NCBI GenBank assembly: GCA_013821455.1
Contig: JACDGS010000019.1
Location: 1-64,000, forward strand
DNA: 64,000 bases
Reading direction: 5' to 3'
Source of the DNA: Chthoniobacterales bacterium
GTDB lineage: Bacteria; Verrucomicrobiota; Verrucomicrobiia; Chthoniobacterales; UBA10450
Shown: in pieces, positions 24,860-34,358 of the stretch
Layout of the letters: every line of letters starts with the position of its first letter
Position numbering within the stretch: the stretch's first letter is position 1
Translations under genes and position numbers: made by a program
Notes under the pieces: generated by a model
Seen by the model: the letters and a program-made list of their open reading frames with translations, nothing else
Told to the model about the DNA's origin: nothing
Databases searched by the model: none

Positions 24860-25974
24860 TGGGCCAGAAGCGCCTGATCCCAATCTTTCCAAACCGGTTC
24901 CAAACCGTGCGCGCGCAAAACAGTCGCTACTTCCGCAGGCGAGCGGCTATCGCTGATTTGGAATTGCCCGGTCGCGATGGCGTCGCCGATCTCCTCCGGC
25001 GGCAGCACGCGACCACGCACGGTTCGATGCAATTCGCCTTTTCCCTGGCCGGTATAGCCGCCCGGTTCGGTATGACTGCCCGCGCTCATGCTCGTCACGC
25101 CTAACGACGCCAGCGCGTCGCGCAACGGTGCCGCCTCGCGCGTGCTCAGGACGATCCCGACCTGCGGAAAACAAATACGAAACGCGCAAATCAATTGCGC
25201 CAACGCGCGGTCGCCTAACGAAAAGGGCGGAGTGAATTCACCCGCCGCCGGCCGAAGTCGCGGCAGGCTGACGGTGAGATCGGCCTGCCAACAATTTTTG
25301 AGGAGAAATTCCAGATGCTGCGCGAGCGCGAGCGCTTCTTTCCGCCACGGTGACAGACCGAAGAGCGCGCCGATCCCCAGTCTGCGAAAGCCGGCGGCGT
25401 AGGCACGCTGGGCGCAATCAAGACGCCAAGTGAAATCGCGCTTCGGACCCGCCGTGTGCATCTCCGCGTAAATCGCGCGGTCGTAGGTTTCTTGGTAAAC
25501 GATAAGTCCGTCGGCGCCGGCTATGACCAGCGGAAGATATTCCGCCGTTTCTAACGGTCCCAGTTCGAGCGCGATGGAAGAGAAAAGGGGGCGCAAGGCG
25601 CGGATGCAATCCACGAGATAATGCTCGCCGACAAACTTCGGGTGCTCGCCCGCGACGAGCAGGACCTGGCGAAAACCTTGCGCACTGAGATGGCGCGCTT
25701 CGGCCAGCACCTGCTCGAGGGAGAGCGTGACGCGCAGGATTGGATTGTCGCGCGAGAAACCGCAATAGCGGCAGTTGTTGATGCACTCATTACTCAAATA
25801 AAGCGGCGCGAACATGCGCATCGTGCGACCGAAATGCTGCCGCGTTAGCTCGCGCGCCTCCTGCGCCATGGTTTCGAATCCGGCGTCGTCGTTAGGCGAA
25901 ATGAGCCCACTAAAACGCCGCAAGGCGGGCGAAAGCGCCGGCGGAAGCTGGTCGAGGATCGGGGCGAAAGACAT
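24856..25974 (-). CDS. thiH: 2-iminoacetate synthase ThiH (radical SAM)
   Basis: Cleaves tyrosine to 2-iminoacetate (dehydroglycine) for thiamin thiazole synthesis. The 372-residue protein carries the radical-SAM cluster motif in [12 protein letters not shown] (CxxxCxxC, about residues 68-76). ThiH-type regions follow: [24 protein letters not shown] and [11 protein letters not shown]. The ATG at 25972-25974 gives the usual length; a further 26-residue upstream extension looks unlike the family. It overlaps thiS by 4 bases. The thiazole synthase gene thiG is not here, so it must be elsewhere. Confidence 0.93.
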   Translation of the reverse strand: MSFAPILDQLPPALSPALRRFSGLISPNDDAGFETMAQEARELTRQHFGRTMRMFAPLYLSNECINNCRYCGFSRDNPILRVTLSLEQVLAEARHLSAQGFRQVLLVAGEHPKFVGEHYLVDCIRALRPLFSSIALELGPLETAEYLPLVIAGADGLIVYQETYDRAIYAEMHTAGPKRDFTWRLDCAQRAYAAGFRRLGIGALFGLSPWRKEALALAQHLEFLLKNCWQADLTVSLPRLRPAAGEFTPPFSLGDRALAQLICAFRICFPQVGIVLSTREAAPLRDALASLGVTSMSAGSHTEPGGYTGQGKGELHRTVRGRVLPPEEIGDAIATGQFQISDSRSPAEVATVLRAHGLEPVWKDWDQALLAQ

Positions 25975-26036
25975 CGGGGCTAATTTCGCGGGTGCACCGG
26001 GAATCGCAATTGCGCGAGGCTCTCTTAAATTCACTT

Positions 26037-26708
26037 GTGAACGAACCGACATTTATTCCGCTGCCGCCGCGTCCCAACCTAACGAACGAAGACGTTGCCG
26101 CTCGCGCACAAGATTTTTACGTGGAGATGGCGCGGCGGCGGACCGTGCGCGCCTTTTCAGATCGCCCGGTCCCTCGGGAAGTCATCGAGAATTGCCTGCG
26201 GGTCGCAGGCAGCGCGCCTAACGGCGCTAATCTCCAACCCTGGCACTTCGTGGCGGTGAACGATGCGGCGTTGAAGCACGAGATTCGGATCGCGGCGGAA
26301 GAAGAGGAGAGCGAATTTTACGCGCATCGGGCGCCTAACGAATGGCTGGAAGCGCTCGCTGCGCTGGGAACGGATGCGGAAAAACCTTTCCTGGAAAAGG
26401 CGCCGTGGCTGATCGCAATCTTCGCGCAGCCGTATCGCATTCTGCCCGACGGCCGCAAGATGAAGCACTATTACGCGACGGAGTCTGTCGGTATCGCCAC
26501 GGGTTTTCTGATCGCCGCGGTTCATCAGGCCGGCCTGGCATCGCTCACTCATACCCCAAGTCCGATGGGGTTTTTGAACAAACTTCTCGTTAGGCCAGCG
26601 CACGAGAAGCCGTTCCTTCTTCTGGTGGTTGGCCATCCGGCTGATGATGCCGTCGTGCCCGACATTCACCGCAAACCGCTCACCGAAATCAGCACCTTTA
26701 TCGGCTGA
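26037..26708 (+). CDS. Nitroreductase / iodotyrosine deiodinase-like flavoprotein
   Basis: A 223-residue FMN-dependent nitroreductase-fold protein. The FMN-binding RRRTVRAFS is near residue 36, [14 protein letters not shown] near residue 61, and [10 protein letters not shown] with LLVVGHPAD in the C-terminal part. The [10 protein letters not shown] wording and the long middle insertion (EEEESEFY) resemble the IYD-like branch rather than classical NfsB. The GTG at 26037 ([11 protein letters not shown]) fits; an alternative GTG lies at 25992. It is divergent from thiH with a gap of about 60 bases. The substrate is unknown. Confidence 0.85.
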   Translation: MNEPTFIPLPPRPNLTNEDVAARAQDFYVEMARRRTVRAFSDRPVPREVIENCLRVAGSAPNGANLQPWHFVAVNDAALKHEIRIAAEEEESEFYAHRAPNEWLEALAALGTDAEKPFLEKAPWLIAIFAQPYRILPDGRKMKHYYATESVGIATGFLIAAVHQAGLASLTHTPSPMGFLNKLLVRPAHEKPFLLLVVGHPADDAVVPDIHRKPLTEISTFIG

Positions 26709-26745
26709 CGGTCGCCGCTACCTTTATCGTTAGGCGAGGGGCCGC

Positions 26746-28317
26746 TCAGTTCAATTCCGCACCGGTATTGGCATCGGTGAGAACAAATTTCTCGTGATGA
26801 AAACTCGGGTCGGCGCGGAACATCAAACGCCCCGCGTAACGGCGCTCTAACTCCACGAGCAGCTCTTCGTCTTCCTCCTTCAAACGCTTGAGCACGTCCG
26901 GATTCAGAATCACGCGAATCTCGTGGACCGTATCCTGATATTTTCGCATCACGCTGTTGAGCGCGCGGTGCACCTCTACGCTCGTGCTCATCGTACTTTT
27001 CACCACGCCGCGGCCGTCGCAGTACGGGCAGTTTTCGTAGATCGAATCGTTCAGGCTTTCCTGCGCGCGCTGCCGCGTCATCTCCATTAAGCCTAACGAT
27101 GAAAGCTGAAGCACATGCGTCTTGGCTTTGTCGCGTCGAAGGCGCTCGCGCATCCGCTGATAAACCATCTGCTGATCTTTGCGGCTCTTCATGTCGATGA
27201 AATCGCCGATGACTAAACCGCCGATATTGCGCAGTCGAAGTTGGCGCGCGATTTCGTCGGCGGCTTCGAGGTTTGTTTGCAGAATCGTTTTCTCAACGTC
27301 GCGACCGCCTTTGTTGCGACCGGTATTCACGTCCACGGCGACGAGCGCTTCGGTTTCATCGATCACGATGTAGCCGCCGCACTTCAGCCAAACCTGGCGA
27401 TGAAACGCGTCGTCGATTTGTTTTTGCACGCCAAACGTTTCGAAGATCGGTGACGCACCATCGTAATATTTCACGCGGCTCTTCGCGCGCCGGGAGATTT
27501 GCCCAACGAGCGTAACCATCCGCTCGACCGCCGTCTGATCGTCGCACAGGACTTCGTCGATTTCGTCGGTAAGAAAATCGCGCACCGTTCGCTCGACCAG
27601 ATCGGGCTCCTCGAAAACTCGCGCGGGCGCGGGCAGGGTTTGGATTTTCTCCTCGATGCGAGCCCACTGCTCGAGCAGAAAACTCAAGTCGCGCACGAAG
27701 TAACGCGCGCGCTGTCCTTCGCCGACGGTGCGGATGATGACTCCGAGTCCTTCCGGGATCGCGAGCTCGCGCAGAATCTTCCGCAAACGTGTGCGCTCTT
27801 TGGGCGACTCGATTTTGCGCGAGATGCCGCTGCGATCGCCGTAGGGCATGAGCACGAGATAACGCCCGGCGAAACTGAGATTGGTGGAAACGCGCGGGCC
27901 TTTCGTACCGATCGGACCCTTCGTCACCTGCACGATCACTTCGGACCCGATCGGATAAACGCTCGGAATATCCTTAGCCGTCAGACGCTTCTTCGACCGC
28001 CGCGCGTCGGGCCGTTCGATCTCTTCCACGCCGCTATCGAGTGCGGCTGGGATTGCGTCCCAAAAATGGAGGAAGGCATTCTTCTCGAGACCGATGTCCA
28101 CGAACATCGCCTTGAGGCCGGGCTCAATATTTTTGACGCGGCCTTTGTAAACGCTTCCCGCAATGTTGCGGCTGCTGTCGCGCTCGACGCTATATTCTTC
28201 GAGTTGTCCGTCTTCGAGCAACGCCACCCGGCGTTCCAATTTCTCGACGGAGATCACGAGCTTGTTGCCGGTCTTGCGACGCGACAGGCCTAAAATTCTT
28301 TTCACTTGTTCGATCAT
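26746..28317 (-). CDS. rng: Ribonuclease E/G family endoribonuclease
   Basis: A single-stranded RNA endonuclease for rRNA and mRNA processing. The 523 residues contain an S1 RNA-binding domain (GSVYKGRVKNIEPGLKAMF, about residues 50-110), a DNase I-like catalytic part with magnesium ligands in VAVDVNTGRN and GDFIDM (about residues 345-400), and the zinc-link CPYCDGRG near residue 420. It lacks the long degradosome scaffold of RNase E, so RNase G is the better name. It is the last gene of the mreB-mreC-mreD-mrdA-rng run, 46 bases after mrdA, a common arrangement. Confidence 0.93.
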   Translation of the reverse strand: MIEQVKRILGLSRRKTGNKLVISVEKLERRVALLEDGQLEEYSVERDSSRNIAGSVYKGRVKNIEPGLKAMFVDIGLEKNAFLHFWDAIPAALDSGVEEIERPDARRSKKRLTAKDIPSVYPIGSEVIVQVTKGPIGTKGPRVSTNLSFAGRYLVLMPYGDRSGISRKIESPKERTRLRKILRELAIPEGLGVIIRTVGEGQRARYFVRDLSFLLEQWARIEEKIQTLPAPARVFEEPDLVERTVRDFLTDEIDEVLCDDQTAVERMVTLVGQISRRAKSRVKYYDGASPIFETFGVQKQIDDAFHRQVWLKCGGYIVIDETEALVAVDVNTGRNKGGRDVEKTILQTNLEAADEIARQLRLRNIGGLVIGDFIDMKSRKDQQMVYQRMRERLRRDKAKTHVLQLSSLGLMEMTRQRAQESLNDSIYENCPYCDGRGVVKSTMSTSVEVHRALNSVMRKYQDTVHEIRVILNPDVLKRLKEEDEELLVELERRYAGRLMFRADPSFHHEKFVLTDANTGAELN

Positions 28318-28363
28318 ATTGCGGCAAAGGTTTTGAAGTCATCGTGGTGAAACTTCTTTTAAG

Positions 28364-30673
28364 TTAATGCGCTGGGCGGTTGCTTCGCGCGGGTGTCGGG
28401 GTGGGAGCGGCGGGCCGCGGACGGCTTCCGCCAAAAAGACGTTCGAAAAAATTACGCGGACGCGCCGCGGTCGGCGCAGGCGGAGGGGCGACGAGCTGCG
28501 CGCGGAGCGGACGCTTCGCACGGCTTCCGTTTTTCACTTTGCCGCCAGCGTCAGCTTCCAGTTCGATATCGGGATGCTCATCGTCGGAATTTTTATCCGC
28601 TTGCGATTTGTCAGGATTGTCAGTCGGCGGCGTATCGTTCGCTCCTTCTTCGTCGCTGCCTTCGGCGTCGGCGAGAGTGTCCTTGTAGGTAACCAACTTG
28701 ATTTGTTGAAAAGGGTCCGCTTTGCGCGCCGGCGCGACCCACGCGAGTTGCGGCTCGAATTTTCCATCATCCATCGCCAGCGCGCGTTCGAGGATGCGAT
28801 TGGCGATTGGGCCCGCGGTCTCGCCACCGTGTCCCGAGCTTCCCTGCACCATGACCGCGATCGCGTAGCGCGGGTGATCATAGGGAGCGAAGCAGCAGAA
28901 CCAGCCGACGTTATCTTTTTGCCCGTTCGACATCGCCTGCGCCGTGCCTGTTTTACCAGCGACCTGCACATCTTTCTTCCGCGCCACTTTCCCCGTGCCG
29001 CCATCTTCGTTCACCACTTCCCAAAGTCCGTGCCTAACGAGTTCGATCTGGTCGGGCGTAAAATCGTTGCGCAAATCGGCGCGCACGCGCGGCGCATCTG
29101 GAACCGCGACGTTTCCATCAGCGTCGAGCACCGGCGTTCCGTCCTGGTGTAAAACCTTCTCGACCAAGCGCGGGTAGTAGGAAATGCCGCCGTTGGCCAC
29201 GGTCGCGTAGGCCATCGCCATTTGCAGCGGCGTCGCCAAATCGTAGCCCTGGCCAATGGAAACATTCGCGGTGTAAGCCTGCGACCATTTCTCGCGCGGA
29301 CTGTGGATCGCCATCCATTCCGGGCCAGGAAGCACGCCCGATTGTTCACTCGTTAGGCGAATGCCCGACTCCTGGCCAAGACCGAGCATTTTCCCGGTAA
29401 CGTCGATCGAATCAATGCCGGCGGCATTGCCGTATTGATAGAAATAGGAGTCGCAGGAAACCTTGAGCGCCGTCGTCAGTCCGATGGTGCCATGCGCGCC
29501 GCCCTTCTCCGCGATCCAGCAGTGAAAATAATGATCGCCATAGGCGACGCCCCCGGAGCAGTTAAATTTCGCGCTGCCCAAATGTTTCCGCAGACCGGCG
29601 AGCGAGGTCACGATCTTAAAGGTCGATCCCGGCGGGAAAGCGCTCACCGCCCGGTTGATGAGCGGTTTCGCTTTGTCCTTGCGCAGTTCCTGCCAATCCT
29701 TCGCTTTGATGCTCGGGATAAAAGTATTCGGATCGAACGACGGCACCGAAGCCATCGCCAGAACGTTGCCATTGTTAGGATCGACCACGACCGCAGCGCC
29801 GCGACCGACCGCGCGCAAGGCGTCATCGGCGATCGTTTGCAGGCGTGCGTCGATCGTTAGGTAAACATTTGCGCCCTGTTTCGGCGCCTCTTCCCTAACG
29901 ACGCCATCGATCGCGCCTTTCGCATTGCGCCGCATGACACGAATGCCCGGCTCGCCGCGGAGATATCCGTCCATTGTTTTCTCAAGGTCTGATTTTCCGT
30001 CCACATCACCTTGGTAGAAGGTGTAATTCTTCGAATCCTCCGTGTTCGTATCGTCCGGCGCGCCGACGTAGCCTAACAAGTGCGAAGCGAGCGCGCCGTA
30101 AACGTAGGAGCGCACCGGTTTGATCGCGATATCCACGCCGGGCAACCCAACATCGTGCTCGGAAAATTTCGCCATCGTCGAGAAGTCGATGTCCTTGCTG
30201 TAGGAATAAGGTACCTCGGTGTTGTTGCGATAATGCTTCTGCAACTGATTCGCGTTGTAATCGCGCGCGATGTTGAGGTCTTCGAGGCGCGGGACGATGC
30301 CATCGTTCACGATCTTGACGATGTCCGGCTCCTTCATGTCTTTCGGCATGCCGCTGATGGTCGCGCGGTACTCCGTCTCCGGCGGTCGGCCATAACGTTG
30401 GCGATAGCCTTTCACCATCTCCGGCAGATAAAAATCAACCTCGTAGCTGGCGCGATTCTGCACCAGCGCAACGCCGTTGCGATCGCGAATCTCACCGCGA
30501 ATAGAAGGGATGCGCACCGTCGCCTCCGAGCTGCTTTGCACGCGCGCTGTCCACTCCGCGCCGCGCGCGACTTGCACCCACCAAAGGCGCAGGAGGAGCA
30601 TCCCCAACCCGAGGAGCATGCAGAGCCCGAGGAACTGAATGCGTAGAGTCGGCCTAGCGCGACGCGTATTCAT
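28364..30673 (-). CDS. mrdA: Penicillin-binding protein 2 (elongasome transpeptidase)
   Basis: A 769-residue class B PBP that cross-links peptidoglycan during rod elongation. It has one N-terminal transmembrane helix (about 12-32), a pedestal domain, and a transpeptidase with the active-site SxxK in GSTFK (about residue 350), SCD in VSCDSYFY and KTGT in AGKTGTAQ (about residue 570). The last 120 or so residues are a disordered acidic and proline-rich tail ending near RPAAPTPTPARSN, longer than in E. coli PBP2 (633 residues). The ATG at 30671-30673 overlaps the end of mreD by 20 bases. The partner rodA is not beside it. Confidence 0.95.
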   Translation of the reverse strand: MNTRRARPTLRIQFLGLCMLLGLGMLLLRLWWVQVARGAEWTARVQSSSEATVRIPSIRGEIRDRNGVALVQNRASYEVDFYLPEMVKGYRQRYGRPPETEYRATISGMPKDMKEPDIVKIVNDGIVPRLEDLNIARDYNANQLQKHYRNNTEVPYSYSKDIDFSTMAKFSEHDVGLPGVDIAIKPVRSYVYGALASHLLGYVGAPDDTNTEDSKNYTFYQGDVDGKSDLEKTMDGYLRGEPGIRVMRRNAKGAIDGVVREEAPKQGANVYLTIDARLQTIADDALRAVGRGAAVVVDPNNGNVLAMASVPSFDPNTFIPSIKAKDWQELRKDKAKPLINRAVSAFPPGSTFKIVTSLAGLRKHLGSAKFNCSGGVAYGDHYFHCWIAEKGGAHGTIGLTTALKVSCDSYFYQYGNAAGIDSIDVTGKMLGLGQESGIRLTSEQSGVLPGPEWMAIHSPREKWSQAYTANVSIGQGYDLATPLQMAMAYATVANGGISYYPRLVEKVLHQDGTPVLDADGNVAVPDAPRVRADLRNDFTPDQIELVRHGLWEVVNEDGGTGKVARKKDVQVAGKTGTAQAMSNGQKDNVGWFCCFAPYDHPRYAIAVMVQGSSGHGGETAGPIANRILERALAMDDGKFEPQLAWVAPARKADPFQQIKLVTYKDTLADAEGSDEEGANDTPPTDNPDKSQADKNSDDEHPDIELEADAGGKVKNGSRAKRPLRAQLVAPPPAPTAARPRNFFERLFGGSRPRPAAPTPTPARSNRPAH

Positions 30674-31211
30674 CAAAGTTGTCCGCAGACGCGGCGTAAG
30701 GATTTTTCGTTAGGCCAGCGATAAAATGGAGCGACCAGAAGACGAGCGGCGCCATCAACATCGCGAGCAAACCGGGGCCCCCAATCTGCCACCAGACGTC
30801 GCGATCGAAAATAAGCGAGCCGCGGCGAAACGAAATCATCAGGTATTGGGAGAGAAGAAGAAGCGAAGTGCAGACCCCGCTGAGGACACAATGCACTTCC
30901 CACCGACCCCGATTAAACAAGGGCTTGAGTCCGTGCATGATGGCGGCGAGCACCGCGTAGAGGAGTATTGACCATCCGAAGGAAATTTCAACATGGAGCC
31001 CGAGGACTTGGACCGTCATCGCGTCCCAGAGAAAGCCGGCAAAAAAAGCGAGCGCGAGCATGAGCGGAAACGGCAGCGCGATCGCGCCGTAAAAAACAAT
31101 CACCGGCACGATGTAAACGTGGGCGTTAAACATCCAGTCAAGCGGCGGGATGAAGATCTCCACAATTTGCGCCACGAAGACGAGCGCGAGGAGAAGGATG
31201 AATAAAATCAT
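30654..31211 (-). CDS. mreD: Rod shape-determining membrane protein MreD
   Basis: A 185-residue, strongly hydrophobic protein with about five transmembrane helices. It begins MILFILLLALVFVAQ, with the MreD-like phrase FYGAIALPFPLMLALAFFAG near residues 40-59. MreD links MreC and the cytoskeleton to PBP2. Sequence conservation in the family is low, so position between mreC and mrdA carries much of the weight. Its end overlaps the mrdA start. Confidence 0.88.
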   Translation of the reverse strand: MILFILLLALVFVAQIVEIFIPPLDWMFNAHVYIVPVIVFYGAIALPFPLMLALAFFAGFLWDAMTVQVLGLHVEISFGWSILLYAVLAAIMHGLKPLFNRGRWEVHCVLSGVCTSLLLLSQYLMISFRRGSLIFDRDVWWQIGGPGLLAMLMAPLVFWSLHFIAGLTKNPYAASADNFDEYASR

Positions 31212-31283
31212 GATCGGAAAAAGTTAGCGCCGGAGATGGCAGACGCGCCTAACGAAATCAAAATCGAGGATGCGCGCGCGATT

Positions 31284-31331
31284 GTCATCCTGAGCCGCGC
31301 AGACGGTGAAGGACGCTCCGCTCGGGATGAC
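31284..31331. repeat. Short GTCATCC...GGATGAC inverted repeat
   Basis: GTCATCCTGAGC at the left and GCTCGGGATGAC at the right form inverted arms in the mreC-mreD gap. It is the shortest complete copy of the family seen at 33525, 36206, 41374, 48048 and 56795. It lies inside an operon, so if it folds in RNA it could affect mRNA stability between mreC and mreD. Confidence 0.75.
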
Positions 31332-31385
31332 AACTCACCCACCCGTGCAAATCGATCGCGCACCGTTCTCGAGAGCGCGGGCTGA

Positions 31386-32189
31386 TCATTTTCTTCCGAC
31401 CACCACGAACACATCTTCCAGCCGCGCCAAATCCACCGCCGGCGCCAGCTTCGCCTGGCTGTCGAGAGCGCGGACTTGGAAGCTCTTCACCGTTCCAACA
31501 AAAAGCCCGGAGGGAAAAACGCCGCCCACACCGGAGGTATAAACTTTTTGACCGGGCTTTAACTCGGCTTGCTTCGAGAGGTAATCCAGATCGAGCAGCG
31601 GCGACAAACTGCCCGCGACCCGTTCGCCCGTCACGATCCCCTGCTCGCGTGTCCCTTCGACGCTCGCGGCGACGCGGCAGTTCTCGTCGGAGATAAGCAG
31701 GACGACGGAAATATTCGCGCTCACCGTGGTCGTGCGGCCGACCACGCCTTCATCGGTCAACACCGGCATCTCGGGCGCGAGGCCATCGTCCTGGCCGCGA
31801 TTGATCGTGACCGTTCGCCACCAGGTGGAAGAATCGCGCGAAACAATTTCCGCCGGCACGAGCCGGAAAAGCGAACGCTCCCGATACGCCAGCGCGTGTC
31901 GCAAACGATTCACCTCGTGCTCGACATCGCGCAGCGCTTCGTTAGTCGCTTTGAGCGAACGGTTCTCGACCTTCAGCGCGCTATTGTCGCGCTCCAATTC
32001 TTCGAGCGATTTCAAACCAGTCCTGACCGAAGTAATCTGCCGCTCCAGCCCCGATCCGGTTTTCAAAAAAGGAGAGATTGCCTGAAAGAACGAGGCTTGG
32101 ATCGTCCGCGTCGCCTGAGGGCCGAGGCTAAGAAGTGCGAGAACTGCCGCCGCAAAGATAACCAGCGCTACGATGCCGGTGCGGCTCAT
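31386..32189 (-). CDS. mreC: Rod shape-determining protein MreC
   Basis: A 267-residue periplasmic scaffold of the elongasome. It has an N-terminal membrane anchor (GIVALVIFAAAVLALLSLG), a coiled coil around residues 55-100 (LEELERDNSALKVENRSL), then the MreC beta domains with VTINRGQDDGL, VVGRT, LISDENCRV and GVGGVFPSGLFVG. The ATG at 32187-32189 is preferred; a TTG four codons upstream is possible. It is followed by mreD after 174 bases that hold a repeat and a dispersed-motif copy. Confidence 0.95.
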   Translation of the reverse strand: MSRTGIVALVIFAAAVLALLSLGPQATRTIQASFFQAISPFLKTGSGLERQITSVRTGLKSLEELERDNSALKVENRSLKATNEALRDVEHEVNRLRHALAYRERSLFRLVPAEIVSRDSSTWWRTVTINRGQDDGLAPEMPVLTDEGVVGRTTTVSANISVVLLISDENCRVAASVEGTREQGIVTGERVAGSLSPLLDLDYLSKQAELKPGQKVYTSGVGGVFPSGLFVGTVKSFQVRALDSQAKLAPAVDLARLEDVFVVVGRK

Positions 32190-32316
32190 CGGGATTGCCA
32201 AATAGGCGCCGCAGGATCACCTCGCCTAACGACTGCATGGCTTACAACTGGCCCGTAACGCAGATCGCGAAGCGAGCGAGGCCGGGCTTTCCATTGCAAA
32301 TTGGCAATTGGGAATC

Positions 32317-33360
32317 TCACTGCTGTCGCCATTGGCGATCGGCGGTCGCGACCTGACGAAGGAATTTCATTTCGTTCAGGCATTTGCCCGTTCCTTCCGC
32401 GACCGCGCTCAGTGGATCTTCGGCGACGTGCACGGGCAAACCTGTTTCTTCGCTCAGCAAACGATCGAAGCCGCGGAGCAACGCGCCGCCGCCCGCGAGC
32501 ACGAGCCCGCGATCGACGAGGTCGGCCGAGAGTTCCGGCGGGCAACGCTCGAGCGTGATGCGCACCGAATCGACGATGGTCGAGATCGGCTCGAGCAACG
32601 CCTCGCGCACTTCCTGCGAAGTGATCGTTAGGGTCTTTGGCAAACCCGCGACGAGATCGCGGCCTTTTACTTCCACGCTCGTCTCTTTATCGCTCGGATA
32701 CGCCGAGCCGATTTTGATTTTAATTTCTTCCGCGGTGCGCTCGCCGATCATCAAGTTGTAAGCGCGCTTCATGTATTGCACGATCGCTTCATCCAACTCA
32801 TCGCCGGCCACACGCACGCTGCGACTAAAAACAATTCCGGATAATGAAATCAACGCGACCTCCGTCGTGCCACCGCCGATGTCGATGATCATATTACCGG
32901 CCGGGTCTTGCACCGGAAGTCCAACACCGATCGCCGCGGCCATCGGCTCTTCGATCAAATAAACTTCGCGCGCACCCGCGTGCGTGGCCGACTCACGGAC
33001 CGCGCGCTTTTCCACCTCCGTGATGCCGGATGGCACCGCGATGACCACCCGCGGACGTGCGCGCACGCGGCTGTTGTGCACCTTCATGATGAAATGGCGC
33101 AGCATCGCCTCGGTCACTTCGAAGTCCGCAATGACGCCATCTTTCAACGGCCTAACGGCCACGATATTTGCCGGCGTGCGCCCGAGCATGCGCTTCGCCT
33201 CATCACCGACCGCGAGCACTTTGGAAGTGCCCGCCTGCACCGCCACGACCGACGGCTCACGCAGGACAATGCCTTGATCCTTGACGTAAACGAGCGTGTT
33301 GGCGGTCCCGAGATCGATCCCAATGTCGCTGGAAAACCAGCCGAAAAGTCTGTTTAACAT
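32317..33360 (-). CDS. mreB: Rod shape-determining protein MreB (bacterial actin)
   Basis: Forms membrane-bound filaments that guide sidewall peptidoglycan synthesis. The 347-residue protein is highly conserved. The amphipathic N-terminus [10 protein letters not shown] precedes the actin-fold phosphate-1 loop [14 protein letters not shown], then [21 protein letters not shown], phosphate-2 [10 protein letters not shown] and the adenosine motif [12 protein letters not shown]. It is the first gene of the cell-shape run; mreC follows after 127 bases. Rod or curved cell shape is implied. Confidence 0.98.
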   Translation of the reverse strand: MLNRLFGWFSSDIGIDLGTANTLVYVKDQGIVLREPSVVAVQAGTSKVLAVGDEAKRMLGRTPANIVAVRPLKDGVIADFEVTEAMLRHFIMKVHNSRVRARPRVVIAVPSGITEVEKRAVRESATHAGAREVYLIEEPMAAAIGVGLPVQDPAGNMIIDIGGGTTEVALISLSGIVFSRSVRVAGDELDEAIVQYMKRAYNLMIGERTAEEIKIKIGSAYPSDKETSVEVKGRDLVAGLPKTLTITSQEVREALLEPISTIVDSVRITLERCPPELSADLVDRGLVLAGGGALLRGFDRLLSEETGLPVHVAEDPLSAVAEGTGKCLNEMKFLRQVATADRQWRQQ

Positions 33361-33524
33361 GAATAAAGCCTAACGATTAGAAGAACGCCGGCCGACCCTT
33401 CAGAAGCGAAAGCTATGCCGCGCGTTCGGACAGGCGAAAAACGTAGTATCTTGGAACGGGCCATCGTGGCGTCAAGCGGTTTACAGGAGGGACGTGCTCG
33501 CTCTGGGGGCAGCGCGTGCACTTT

Positions 33525-33624
33525 GTCATCCTGAGCAAAGCGAAGGACCCCACAAACATTGTCAGGCGTTATTTGCAAACGCACGCCAAGACTTCGAGGC
33601 GTCCCTCGCTCTGCTCGGGATGAC
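33525..33624. repeat. GTCATCC...GGATGAC repeat element
   Basis: Arms GTCATCCTGAGCAAAGCGAAGGACC and GTCCCTCGCTCTGCTCGGGATGAC are imperfect inverted repeats around a 50-base centre. It lies in the gene-poor stretch upstream of mreB. Confidence 0.8.
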
Positions 33625-33936
33625 CACGCACCCCTTACGAGCCCGCAGCCAAACATAAACGTCGCGCAAATACCGGACGCGATCCGCACCTGCCTAACGA
33701 CAATTCCGCGGCACTTGATCTATTCACGTCGCGCTGCCTAACGAGTCTTCGGCAAGACATTCATCTACCAGATTTTTCCGGCGCGGGATAGCGGAAAATG
33801 TGTGGCGGCGCAACTCGTTAGGCGCAAGTCGGGTCATCAGACTGCATGCCCCGCAAAGGCGACAGATGCAGACAACCCGCCTCACTGCTTTTTTGGTTTG
33901 GACCTACCAGGTCTTCGCGGATAAAACGCTCTTTGC

Positions 33937-34113
33937 ATGGCCCGCCCCCGCTCCTCCGCAAAAAAGAATTCGTCGGCCTCGTTAGGCTTCGAAGCCAAGC
34001 TCTGGCTCGCTGCGGATAAGTTGCGCAGCAACATGGACGCGGCGGAATACAAGCACACCGTCCTCGGGGGCGCGCGAAGCGGCTACAGCCAGGTCGCTGA
34101 CCCGATGCGCTGA
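33937..34113 (+). pseudogene. Remnant of a type I restriction-modification M subunit (hsdM)
   Basis: A 58-codon frame whose residues 17-46 (GFEAKLWLAADKLRSNMDAA, then EYKHTVLG) match the conserved N-terminus of HsdM DNA methyltransferases. The match then breaks off into unrelated sequence (GARSGYSQVADPMR) and stops. The catalytic NPPF motif and everything else are missing. The rest of 33625-34140 holds no intact gene, so this is probably the stump of a deleted restriction system. Four dispersed-motif copies lie between 33692 and 33987, one inside this remnant (SLG of SASLGFE). Confidence 0.75.
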
Positions 34114-34140
34114 GGACAGCGCACGCTACATCGTCTTCTC

Positions 34141-34299
34141 CGGGGAGGACGGGTTGGTAACCCGTCGTTCGGCGGAGCCTCCGCCGAACTTCTCGCGACG
34201 CTCCATCTTCGGGAAAATTACGCGCCGCGAGTTGCGCTCCGCGCAAATTGTCCCGGGCAGACTGCCCGGGACGACGGGCTACCAGCCCGTCCTCCCCGG
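34141..34299. repeat. 155-bp inverted-repeat element, copy 2
   Basis: Same family as 1727-1881. It begins CGGGGAGGACGGGTTGGTAA and ends CAGCCCGTCCTCCCCGG. The inner palindromes GGCGGAGCCTCCGCC and TCCCGGGCAGACTGCCCGGGA are kept, and the centre differs. It lies beside the hsdM remnant and just beyond the 3' end of the autotransporter-strand gene. Confidence 0.85.
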
Positions 34300-34358
34300 A
34301 ACTCTCGCGACCCCGTTTCCGGCGAGATTCGAGCGCAGCGAGGCGGCCGCTTCTCCGC

